NCBI GenBank assembly: GCA_937949995.1
Contig: CALFEO010000033.1
Coordinates: 1 to 64,000 of the forward strand
DNA: 64,000 nt
Direction: 5' to 3'
From: an uncultured bacterium
Lineage (GTDB): Bacteria; Patescibacteriota; Patescibacteriia; 2-12-FULL-60-25
Positions within the stretch are counted from its first letter, which is position 1. Each line of letters begins with the position of its first letter. The translations under genes and the position numbers were made by a program. Positions 43,508 through 50,221 of this stretch are shown here, piece by piece. The notes beneath the pieces are model-generated. The model searched no databases, was not told the DNA's origin, and worked only from the letters and a program-made list of their open reading frames with translations.

Positions 43508-43609
43508 CCATCAACTTTTGTAGATGAGATCGGCAGCATCCTCAAATCAACAATAAAAAACTGCGTCACATCAGAGCGATGCTGCATGAAATATCTTCAG
43601 TTAAATTTG

Positions 43610-43852
43610 TTACATGTTATATGTTGTTTCCGAGCGTCTTTCGATCGCCAATAAAAACCACGAACCTGCATCTTTTTTTAAAATAATTCTCAACGACCCT
43701 TTGCGAATGCGAAAAATATCATCACGTCCTTTAAGTTTTTTAATATCCAAACCCGTCAATTTATTGTTCCGAATCATTAGTAAGATTTCTTTTATCGCAG
43801 ATCTTTCTTTCTCGCTCAACTTCCTAAGAGATTTTTCAATCCTGTCCGTCAT
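43610..43852 (-). CDS. RelE/ParE-type toxin
   Basis: 80 aa, basic. A helical hairpin then a beta sheet with LKGRDDIFRIRKGSLRIIL, the core of RelE-family toxins. They cut mRNA at the ribosome (or inhibit gyrase for ParE). It lies 4 nt after the antitoxin gene, the usual order. Confidence 0.85.
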   Translation of the reverse strand: MTDRIEKSLRKLSEKERSAIKEILLMIRNNKLTGLDIKKLKGRDDIFRIRKGSLRIILKKDAGSWFLLAIERRSETTYNM

Positions 43853-43856
43853 AAAA

Positions 43857-44069
43857 TCACAACCGCTTTAAAATATCCTCAATATCAATACCGCCTTTTT
43901 TTATGGCTGTAAAATTAACCACAGCTTCCCAGGATCCATCCTCCACCGGCGTTATTTTGAAAATCGGTTTAGATCTGCGCATTACTATGAATGACTGTCC
44001 GTTTTTTACAGCATTTACAAAGTCTTCAGTTTGCTCGCGGAGTTGTTTTAAGCCTATTAGTTTTTCCAT
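43857..44069 (-). CDS. Phd/YefM-type antitoxin
   Basis: 70 aa. LKQLREQTEDFVNAVKNGQSFIVMRRSKP matches the Phd/YefM DNA-binding and dimer half. The C-terminal tail would wrap the toxin. It should repress its own operon. Confidence 0.85.
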   Translation of the reverse strand: MEKLIGLKQLREQTEDFVNAVKNGQSFIVMRRSKPIFKITPVEDGSWEAVVNFTAIKKGGIDIEDILKRL

Positions 44070-44179
44070 ATTTTTTGGATATCTTAAAATAATCTTAAGT
44101 TAATCTTATCATCTTGTCCGTCCCTAGTCAATGTAAAGTTTGTTGTAAGATGTTGCATACTGGGTTACATGATAAGATC

Positions 44180-44208
44180 TTGACAAAACCCCCTTTTTCT
44201 GCTATATT
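44180..44208 (+). promoter_or_regulatory. Promoter of the DGR target gene, TTGACA-17-TATATT
   Basis: TTGACA 44180-44185, TATATT 44203-44208. This is the best -35/-10 pair in the region. It gives a ~260-nt leader before the ATG at 44477. Confidence 0.75.
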
Positions 44209-44282
44209 TAGCCATCGTCCTTTTCATATCCAACCCGTTGAAAACGGCTTAATTCACACAAAAAACCATAAGTTTCACAGCA

Positions 44283-44334
44283 ACCCCCTTTAGCAAAGGG
44301 GGATATCCCGCAGAATGCGGGATTGGGGGATTTG
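44283..44334. repeat. CCCTCTTT palindromic element, copy B
   Basis: CCCCCTTTAGCAAAGGGGG, then ATCCCGC..GCGGGAT, then TGGGGGATTT, inside the leader of the DGR target gene. Confidence 0.85.
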
Positions 44335-44476
44335 TGCTAACCAAGCCGTTTTTAACCAAAGGGAAGCTCGAATCTCTGCATGTTGCAGACCTCGGGCGTA
44401 CCGACGGCGTTTTTCCGTCATTCCCTTGACCTGTCCCTCAGAGCTTTATGCGAAGAGGGAAGAAGGGAATCCACGG

Positions 44477-45178
44477 ATGAAAGGATGGGTTAGTCACATG
44501 ACGAGCCTGTTCAAGATGGAAGTAGGGAGTTTTCATGCACTCGTCGGCGTTCTTGATAAAGCCGGCCTCACCGCCGAGCTGGCTGAGGAAGTCCGCCACA
44601 ACCCGGCTATGGCGCAGAGGATGGTCGCTGCCCTCCGCGTCCCTGAAGAAGGCCACTCATACCGCGGCGGCAAGAAGGCCACCCATACCGCGGCGGCGCA
44701 ATATGGAAGTCATGGAGGTGACGAGTACCACGTCTTCGTGGATTACCAAATGCCACGAGACAAGGAGACGCTCGAAGTCGAGTTCTCCAAAGGTGGTGTC
44801 TCGGAGCTGTTCTACGGCAATTACGTGTGGCAACTCCACTCGTCGTGCGCCGATATCGAGCAGACTCCGAGCGACCTCGAGTTTCTCGTGAAGCACTTCA
44901 ACCGAAGTATCACGAGTGATGAAGCCATCAACGAGATGGATAAGCTGGGCTACCGCCCCGCAACTCATCTGGATGCGTATGCTTTCGCCAAGGCTCAACC
45001 GGAGCTTCAGCGCAAGTTCTGGATCGTGGCCTTGGGTTCTTCTACGTTGCGCCGTGGCGACCGCCACGTCGCTGTGTTGGCCGGTGACTCCGACGAGCGC
45101 CTCTTGTACGGCCGCTGGCTCGGCCTCAAGTGGGGCGCGACCTACCGCTTCCTCTTCGTCCGCAAGGCATCTTCATGA
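44477..45178 (+). CDS. DGR target protein with C-terminal variable repeat
   Basis: 233 aa from ATG 44477 (GAAGGG 9 nt upstream; ATG 44498 is an alternative). Residues 187-230 (GSSTL to FLFVRK) are the variable repeat, matching the template at 45532 with most changes at template A's. Residues ~155-230 (LGYRPAT..LGSS..RFLFVRK) look like the C-terminal part of a C-type-lectin/formylglycine-enzyme-like fold used by many DGR targets. The N-terminus is helical without a signal peptide, so surface display is unproven. The gene is visibly richer in GC than its neighbours. A near-duplicate CATACCGCGGCGGC lies at ~44659 and ~44686. Confidence 0.85.
   Translation: MKGWVSHMTSLFKMEVGSFHALVGVLDKAGLTAELAEEVRHNPAMAQRMVAALRVPEEGHSYRGGKKATHTAAAQYGSHGGDEYHVFVDYQMPRDKETLEVEFSKGGVSELFYGNYVWQLHSSCADIEQTPSDLEFLVKHFNRSITSDEAINEMDKLGYRPATHLDAYAFAKAQPELQRKFWIVALGSSTLRRGDRHVAVLAGDSDERLLYGRWLGLKWGATYRFLFVRKASS
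45035..45166 (+). repeat. Variable repeat (VR) of the DGR
   Basis: 132 bp, 44 codons. Aligned without gaps to the TR, I counted 32 differences, 22 of them at TR adenines (35 A's in total) and 10 at other bases. Nine TR AAC codons become Arg, Asp, His, Ala, Tyr and Leu codons in the VR. Confidence 0.88.
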
Positions 45179-45250
45179 TGTGCTCGGGCGCTTGGGCTCT
45201 TGGTGCTTGATCGGGCCTTGAGCTCTTGGTCTATTAGATCTTGATCGCTT

Positions 45251-45292
45251 GGCCATGTAAACACACGTTGTTTGCATGGCCTTTTCTTTTTG
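45251..45292 (+). terminator. Terminator after the target gene
   Basis: GGCCATG-T-AAACA..TGTTT-G-CATGGCC, a 13-bp stem with a short loop, then TTTTCTTTTT. It lies 72 nt after the VR gene stop. It may also act as the downstream hairpin that helps DGR homing. Confidence 0.8.
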
Positions 45293-45531
45293 ATAGAATA
45301 TGTTTGGATTTGGCGAAATAGTATGAAACCAAGGTTTCAAACAGCCTAAATCTGAAATATATCGTAAGCCGGGACAAAAATTTTTACGAAAAATAATGGC
45401 GTGCGAACGTATATTTCCAATCATGAAGATACTTGGTGTCGAAAGCTGGCGGGCTAAACGCCCCGAATAAAATTCAACCCGGAGTGTAATCGAAGGGTAG
45501 TGATCCGGATGGTTTTCGACACGAACGGGAC
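45293..45531. other. Presumed upstream part of the TR RNA
   Basis: No open frame. Holds a GAAACC..GGTTTC hairpin near 45330-45345 and a GGCGGGC..GCCCCG stem near 45448-45465. DGR template RNAs extend beyond the TR on both sides, so this stretch may be part of that transcript. Confidence 0.4.
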
Positions 45532-45663
45532 GGTTCATCTACGTTGAACGGCGGCAACCGCAACGTCGCTGTACTGAACAGTAACTCCGACAAGCGTATC
45601 TTGAACGACAACTGGTTCGGCAACAAGTGGAGTGCTAGCAACCGATTCCTGTTTGTCCGCAAA
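45532..45663 (+). repeat. Template repeat (TR) of the DGR
   Basis: 132 bp, rich in AAC codons in the VR frame (35 A's). A stop at 45487-45489 and no start show that it is not a gene by itself. It is copied by the adjacent reverse transcriptase with random bases at A, and the copy replaces the VR. Confidence 0.88.
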
Positions 45664-45676
45664 TCTCTTCTTTTTT

Positions 45677-45715
45677 ACAACCTCCGCTAATCGTTAGGGG
45701 TTGTTTTTAATTGTT
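45677..45715 (+). terminator. Terminator after TR
   Basis: ACAACCTCC..GGGGTTGT then TTTTTAATTGTTT. It ends the TR RNA and overlaps the avd stop on the other strand. Confidence 0.7.
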
Positions 45716-46070
45716 TCAACCAACCGCCAATCATCTTGCCAATTTCATTTAAGGGTTGGGAGAGTGATGCGAATTTTTTATGATTCAAACATTTTAATTC
45801 CCAAGCAACTTGAATATAGAATTTTAACAAATCCAATTTGGTACTGGCTTTGGTAACAAAGAGTAGTTTGTACTCGGGTTTCGCATATCCGGCTGAATAA
45901 ACAGCTTCAAGTAATTCGTTAAATAAATTATCAATTTTAAAACCCAGTGAAAACTTGGATAAACGTGGGAATTGGTTATGAAAAATATGCCACTGTTTAT
46001 ATGCTGCAAGGCAGATTTGCATAATGGGCAAATTTGACTGGAAGCCTTGCGGGGGGGGGGGTATACTCAT
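45687..46070 (-). CDS. avd: DGR accessory variability determinant (Avd)
   Basis: 127 aa. LPIMQICLAAYKQW, FPRLSKFSLG, ASTKLDLLKFYIQVAWEL and NEIGKMIGGWLKQL follow the four-helix Avd pattern; the last block matches phage Avd EVGRILGSW. Avd pentamers bind the RT and are needed for template copying. From ATG 46070 the fourth codon enters C11 (coding strand). A later ATG at 46022 would skip the conserved LPI segment. It is divergent from the RT, which is unusual because avd generally sits on the same strand. Confidence 0.85.
   Translation of the reverse strand: MSIPPPPQGFQSNLPIMQICLAAYKQWHIFHNQFPRLSKFSLGFKIDNLFNELLEAVYSAGYAKPEYKLLFVTKASTKLDLLKFYIQVAWELKCLNHKKFASLSQPLNEIGKMIGGWLKQLKTTPND
46051..46061. 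repeat. G11 homopolymer at the avd 5' end
   Basis: Eleven G's on the plus strand encode the Pro residues 4-7 of Avd on the minus strand. One-base slippage would throw avd out of frame. No similar tract was noticed elsewhere in the window. Confidence 0.9.
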
Positions 46071-46084
46071 ATGAATAAGTGAAA

Positions 46085-46092
46085 ATTATAAT
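46085..46092. promoter_or_regulatory. Shared palindromic -10 (ATTATAAT) of avd and RT
   Basis: TATAAT on plus (46087-46092) is 30 nt before the RT ATG. TATAAT on minus (46090-46085) is 14 nt before the avd ATG. One 8-bp palindrome may serve both divergent promoters. Confidence 0.5.
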
Positions 46093-46122
46093 TTTATTAA
46101 AGTATAAATAACAAATTTTGAT

Positions 46123-47100
46123 ATGTTTGAAGAGGCAGTATCTTTAAATAATTTATGCGCCGCTTGGGAGGAGTTTATACAAGGAAAGAGAAAAAAGAAA
46201 GATGTGCAAGAATTTATGTTGCATTTAAGCGATGAAATACACAGTCTTCATGATGATCTATCCGAAGGGGTATATAAGCATGGTGAATATCAACATTTCA
46301 AAATCAATGACCCCAAGCCCCGCGACATCCATAAAGCCACAGTCCGAGACCGGCTTTTACACCATGCGATTCATTGCCAACTATACCCAATCTTCGATCG
46401 TGCATTCATCGCAGATTCTTATTCCTGCCGTAAAGGCAAAGGTCTGCATCGTGCGCTTGATCGCTTCATCATCTTTGCTCGAAAAATAAGTAAAAACAAC
46501 ACAAAAACATGTTGGATTCTGAAATGCGATGTCAAGAAATTTTTCGCAAGCATTGATCACGAAATTTTGTTAAATCTTTTGAGCAAGAGAGCTGCTGACA
46601 CAAAATTACTCGATCTATTGTATGGTATTATCAGCAGCTTTGAAAATGAAACCGGCAGAGGATTACCGCTCGGAAATCTAACCTCGCAACTATTTGCCAA
46701 TATTTACCTGAACGAACTCGATCAATATTTCAAACATAAATTACGAATGAAGTATTATCTTCGTTATGCTGATGATTTTGTTATCCTTTCTGATAATCAA
46801 GATGATTTGATACGGTTATTGCCAAAGATCGAAGAATTTTTGCAGATCAATCTAAAATTAAAACTTCATCCAGATAAAGTAATTATCAAAACGCTGGCCT
46901 CGGGTATCGATTTTCTTGGTTGGATTCATTTTTCGCATCATCGAGTTCTGCGCACAAAAACAAGGAGGCGAATCGAGCAGGGGATCGGTCAAAAGCCAAA
47001 TAATAATCGTTTACAATCATATCTGGGCTTATTGCAACACGGAAATGCACACAAGATAAGCAACCGGCTCAAGAATGATTATTGGCTGTGGAAAGAATAA
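46123..47100 (+). CDS. DGR reverse transcriptase
   Basis: 325 aa, the compact DGR size. Catalytic Asp in KCDVKKFFASIDH (D136) and YADD (215-218). LPLGNLTSQ (181-189) is the DGR-type SQ motif, distinct from the group II intron and retron patterns. A thumb follows with FLGWIHF and SYLGLLQHGN. It makes error-prone cDNA from the TR RNA with adenine-specific changes, in complex with Avd. It is AT-richer than the target gene. Confidence 0.95.
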   Translation: MFEEAVSLNNLCAAWEEFIQGKRKKKDVQEFMLHLSDEIHSLHDDLSEGVYKHGEYQHFKINDPKPRDIHKATVRDRLLHHAIHCQLYPIFDRAFIADSYSCRKGKGLHRALDRFIIFARKISKNNTKTCWILKCDVKKFFASIDHEILLNLLSKRAADTKLLDLLYGIISSFENETGRGLPLGNLTSQLFANIYLNELDQYFKHKLRMKYYLRYADDFVILSDNQDDLIRLLPKIEEFLQINLKLKLHPDKVIIKTLASGIDFLGWIHFSHHRVLRTKTRRRIEQGIGQKPNNNRLQSYLGLLQHGNAHKISNRLKNDYWLWKE

Positions 47101-47112
47101 TTTGACGCTCTC

Positions 47113-47141
47113 TCACATCTGTTCTATTTTTGTTCTATAAC
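47113..47141 (+). promoter_or_regulatory. dinB promoter with GTTC-N7-GTTC LexA box
   Basis: GTTC-TATTTTT-GTTC (47121-47135) followed directly by TATAAC (47136-47141). It shares GTTCTAYTTTTGTTCTATA with the lexA-region promoter. No good -35 is seen, as expected for a strong operator-driven site. Confidence 0.65.
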
Positions 47142-47142
47142 C

Positions 47143-47436
47143 TTGTTAATCACCAATGACCAACAAAACAATATCCAATAAATCACCAATCACCAATCAC
47201 CAAATTCCAATCATCAATTGGTCATTCGGTTATTGGCAAATTAGTCTTTATTGGATATTGAAGCTTGATGATTGGTGATTCAAAAAGATATGCCACCCTC
47301 ACTTAAATCACCCGACGTAGGACGTTCGACGCCAGCCTTGAGCGAAGTCGAAAGGTCCGACGTGCGACGAAATATAAAAAATATCGCCTCAGCGATTCCA
47401 ACATTGGTAATTGTTAATTCGTAATTCGTAATTGAT
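47143..47436. repeat. CACCAATC word cluster between dinB promoter and start
   Basis: TTGTTAAT occurs at 47143-47150 and 47411-47418. Between are AATCACCAATCACCAA words, their complement (TTGGTGATT), and a CGACGTAGGACG..GGTCCGACGTGCGACG segment with CTTGAGCGAAGTCGAAAGG. TAATTCGTAATTCG words touch the dinB ATG. Confidence 0.7.
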
Positions 47437-48834
47437 ATGTTCGCCCACATCGACATGAACTCCTACTTCGCCTCCGTCGAGCAACAAGCCAACCCGCACC
47501 TCCGTGGCCGTCCTTTGGGCGTTTGCGCATATCTGCACAAAGCCGGCTGCGTCATCGCCGCCTCTGTCGAAGCCAAAAAGTGCGGAGTAAAAGTCGGTAT
47601 GAGTATGAGCGAGGCCAAACAAGTTTGTCCGCAAATGAGGTTTATCCAAAACGATCCGGCCAAGTATCGCGCCGTTAGCTCGCGCGTTTTCTCTCTCTTC
47701 CACGAGCTTACCGATAAAGTCGAGCATTACTCCATCGACGAAGTCTTTCTCGATCTTACCGGCTGGTATCGCGACGAAGCCGAGGCATCTTGGGCACTTT
47801 GCAAAGCACGCTTGCGCATCCAAGCCGAAGTGGGCGAGTGGCTGACTTGCTCAATCGGCATCGCACCCAACAAATTCCTCGCCAAGCTCGCCTCGGACAT
47901 GCAAAAACCCAACGGCCTCACCATCATCACTCCCGATAATCTCGATGATTGTTTGGCAAAATGTGATCTCGAAGATGCCTGCGGAATCGGCAAACGCATC
48001 CGTCGTCGTTTAAATAAACTCGGCATCTTCACTCTTATCGATTTAAAAACCTATCCGGTCGGCAACCTCATCCGCGCCCTCGGCATCGCCGGCCACTACT
48101 GGCACGAACGTCTATCCGGCAACGAAATCGACCGCTTCGAACAATCCTTATCGACGTGGGACGTGGGACGTGGGACGAGCGACGAAATTCAGAGTCATAA
48201 GTCCGAAAATCGTAGTTCGTCATTCGAAATTCGTAGTTCGATCCCAAAGTCAGTCGGCCACTCCTTCTGCGTCCCCAAACGCGCCAACGATCAAAACTTG
48301 ATCTTGCCAATCCTGCTCCGCCTCACCGAACGCGCCGGCCGCCGTCTCCGCAGTTTCGGCTACTACGCCCGCGCTATGACAATCCAAGCCAACTGCGTAA
48401 ACGACCCCCTCGTCAAAGGGGGATATCCGGCGCAACGCGTCGGATTGGGGGATTTGAGCGAAACCGTAGGACGAGTAACAACAGTCAAGTTTGTCGACCC
48501 CGCCAACGACCCTTTCAGTTTGGTCCACGCGGCTACGCAAGCTCTCGAGCAAATCTGGCACGGCGAGCAAGTAACTTTCCTCGCCATCACTCTCTCTGAT
48601 CTGGTCCCGCCTAACCACCAACTCCACTTTCCGCTGGAAAAAACCCTCTTTAATAAAGAGGGATATTCGACGCGTCGCGTCGGATTGGGAGATTCCATCG
48701 ACTCCATCCGCGACCGCCACGGCGAGGAAGCTATCATCTTTGCTTCCATGATGGGCCTAAGCTCGGATTACGCACCCGACCGCATCGGCTTCCGCAAAAC
48801 CGAAGGCGTGGATATCCAAGTTTCCGGTGTTTGA
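47437..48834 (+). CDS. dinB: Y-family DNA polymerase (DinB/UmuC type) with in-frame repeat inserts
   Basis: 465 aa, longer than the usual 350-420. Catalytic D6 (HIDMNSY) and D101-E102 (SIDEVFLD), then the thumb and little finger. Three segments inside the little-finger region are repeat DNA read in frame: residues ~239-268 (48151-48240), ~322-341 (48402-48458) and ~403-420 (48643-48694). Without them ~400 aa remain. It copies damaged DNA in the SOS response. The promoter at 47121 has a LexA box. Confidence 0.92.
   Translation: MFAHIDMNSYFASVEQQANPHLRGRPLGVCAYLHKAGCVIAASVEAKKCGVKVGMSMSEAKQVCPQMRFIQNDPAKYRAVSSRVFSLFHELTDKVEHYSIDEVFLDLTGWYRDEAEASWALCKARLRIQAEVGEWLTCSIGIAPNKFLAKLASDMQKPNGLTIITPDNLDDCLAKCDLEDACGIGKRIRRRLNKLGIFTLIDLKTYPVGNLIRALGIAGHYWHERLSGNEIDRFEQSLSTWDVGRGTSDEIQSHKSENRSSSFEIRSSIPKSVGHSFCVPKRANDQNLILPILLRLTERAGRRLRSFGYYARAMTIQANCVNDPLVKGGYPAQRVGLGDLSETVGRVTTVKFVDPANDPFSLVHAATQALEQIWHGEQVTFLAITLSDLVPPNHQLHFPLEKTLFNKEGYSTRRVGLGDSIDSIRDRHGEEAIIFASMMGLSSDYAPDRIGFRKTEGVDIQVSGV
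48151..48240. repeat. In-frame insert in dinB: GTGGGACG and GTTCG words
   Basis: 90 nt (exactly 30 codons) of ACGTGGGACGTGGGACGAGC and TTCGTAGTTCG-type words, the vocabulary of the intergenic clusters at 0.3, 29.9 and 47.3 kb. It interrupts the little-finger domain between SL and IPKSVGHSF. Confidence 0.8.
48402..48458. repeat. CCCTCTTT palindromic element, copy C, in dinB
   Basis: GACCCCCTCGTCAAAGGGGG, ATCCGGCGC..GCGTCGGAT, TGGGGGATTTG. Read in frame as GGYPAQRVGLGDL. Confidence 0.85.
48643..48694. repeat. CCCTCTTT palindromic element, copy D, in dinB
   Basis: CCCTCTTTAATAAAGAGGG, ATTCGACGCG..CGCGTCGGAT, TGGGAGATT. Read in frame as EGYSTRRVGLGDS, in the same frame as copy C. Confidence 0.85.
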
Positions 48835-48847
48835 AAAAAATAGTTTT

Positions 48848-49576
48848 TTATTGTCCCGCTGTCGGATCCAAACAACCTGCGCTCGGTTTGCCTTTTGCAT
48901 TGGGCTCGCAAAGCAATTGCACCATATTTCCCATTTTGCGATTTACATGCACTTCTCTCCAAGTTTCTGCAGGAGTTCCACAAAACCAAATCAATTCCGT
49001 ATCCGTAATTGTTTTTGGCAGGCAGACAGGCAGACCGGCATCGAGTGGATTAACCTCTTCATTTATAGATTCTTGAGTTCTTGCGCTGATCACAACAGCC
49101 AAAGCTTCGGACAAAGGCTTTCTATATGTATAAACAATCGTCTTTTCCGGAAATTCCACAGCCCATGTAAAAATTTGCAATTCATTATGGATATTGCACA
49201 AACTTGTTTGCAACGATCCTTCGGCCTGTGATTGTTTCAGAGCCTGCAAAAAATCATCATCCGGATTTTCCGGCAGATGTATCCGCTCCGCCATTTTCAA
49301 CGCGGCTTCTGATTCTTTTGCCTCATAATCACTTAACCATTTCAACAAACCTTGGCTATGCTTAAATTGCAAGCACGGCATTGCGCCTTGTATGTTTGGT
49401 ATCGGTTCATCTTTAGCGGAATCGGCTTCATCAGGGCTTACAAGTGCTTCGGAAGCGGAAATCACCGGAGCTTTCTTTTGAGTTCCAACACTTACCGGCG
49501 CTTCTTTTTCGCCACAACCAGCTCCAAAAGAAGTTATGGCAAAACCAAACGCAAATAAGCAAAATAATCTCTTCAT
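48848..49576 (-). CDS. Putative lipoprotein
   Basis: 242 aa. Lipobox SFGAGC (C21). The mature domain has helices and a conserved-looking C-terminal beta part with CNIH, VCLP, WFCG and LLCEP cysteines. No family recognised. Convergent with dinB (13 nt between stops). Confidence 0.65.
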   Translation of the reverse strand: MKRLFCLFAFGFAITSFGAGCGEKEAPVSVGTQKKAPVISASEALVSPDEADSAKDEPIPNIQGAMPCLQFKHSQGLLKWLSDYEAKESEAALKMAERIHLPENPDDDFLQALKQSQAEGSLQTSLCNIHNELQIFTWAVEFPEKTIVYTYRKPLSEALAVVISARTQESINEEVNPLDAGLPVCLPKTITDTELIWFCGTPAETWREVHVNRKMGNMVQLLCEPNAKGKPSAGCLDPTAGQ

Positions 49577-49659
49577 ATCCCGCCCATATTAACACACCCG
49601 TCCAAAACTTGACAAAATACAGTTATGAATATATATTCATAATAAAGGTCGTCAAATTT

Positions 49660-49700
49660 TATTCTTTATTATTTTTTATTTATTATTTATTATTTAATAC
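49660..49700. repeat. TTATTTATTATTTATT words
   Basis: TTATTATTTTTTATTTATTATTTATTATTTAATAC, the complement of the AACAAATAAT family, directly before the DUF5320-like start. Confidence 0.7.
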
Positions 49701-49704
49701 AGTT

Positions 49705-49911
49705 ATGCCCAATCAAGATAAAACCGGCCCTCGAGGCCAAGGACCAAAAACCGGGCTCGGTTTAGGTCCGTGTAATGACAATTCGTTCAATGTTCCCCAA
49801 GATCGCCCTCTTGGCAGAGGCCGTGGCGTTCGTGGAAGAGGTGCCGGCGCAGATAAAATCAGGGGCACGGGTCAAGCAACAGGCCTGGGCCGCGGCAGAC
49901 GCAGTGCATAA
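49705..49911 (+). CDS. DUF5320-like Gly/Arg-rich protein
   Basis: 68 aa. DKTGPRGQGPKTGLGLGPC resembles DUF5320 (usual form TGPxGxGPxTGRGxGxC). The rest is Gly/Arg-rich and disordered. These proteins usually sit beside DUF134 regulators and NifX-like or redox genes, as here. Confidence 0.75.
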   Translation: MPNQDKTGPRGQGPKTGLGLGPCNDNSFNVPQDRPLGRGRGVRGRGAGADKIRGTGQATGLGRGRRSA

Positions 49912-49918
49912 TTTGAGG

Positions 49919-49924
49919 TATAAT
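49919..49924 (+). promoter_or_regulatory. -10 box TATAAT before DUF134 gene
   Basis: TATAAT ends 9 nt before ATG 49934, again leaderless-like. Confidence 0.5.
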
Positions 49925-49933
49925 ACTTAAGTT

Positions 49934-50218
49934 ATGGTGCGTCCCCGTAAAATAAGACGCATCCGGAGCAATCCGGACGTCTTATATTTCAAACCCCGCG
50001 GAATCCCGTTAAAATCTCTTGAAGAAGAGATTCTTTCGGTCGACGAAGTCGAGGCTTTACGTCTTTATCACGTTAACGATCTGGATCAAATAACTTCCGC
50101 CTCACGCATGAATATTTCGCAAAGCACCTTTCATCGTCTTGTTCAATCCGCGGAAAAAAAACTCGCTTGCGCCATTATTCAAGGTAAAGCTATCCGTATC
50201 GATATCTCAAATCAATAG
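49934..50218 (+). CDS. DUF134 predicted DNA-binding protein
   Basis: 94 aa. RPRKIRRI near the start, then LSVDEVEALRLYHVNDLDQITSASRMNISQSTFHR, a sigma-70-region-4-like helix-turn-helix. Probably regulates its neighbours. Its stop is 3 nt before the next gene. Confidence 0.85.
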   Translation: MVRPRKIRRIRSNPDVLYFKPRGIPLKSLEEEILSVDEVEALRLYHVNDLDQITSASRMNISQSTFHRLVQSAEKKLACAIIQGKAIRIDISNQ

Positions 50219-50221
50219 TCT

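Noticed and set aside
45490..45690. TR region as a coding gene
   Set aside because: The frame is protein-like, but an upstream stop at 45487 and lack of a start fit a template only.
48151..48694. Intein or homing endonuclease in dinB
   Set aside because: The inserts are only 17-30 residues and contain no splicing or nuclease motif.
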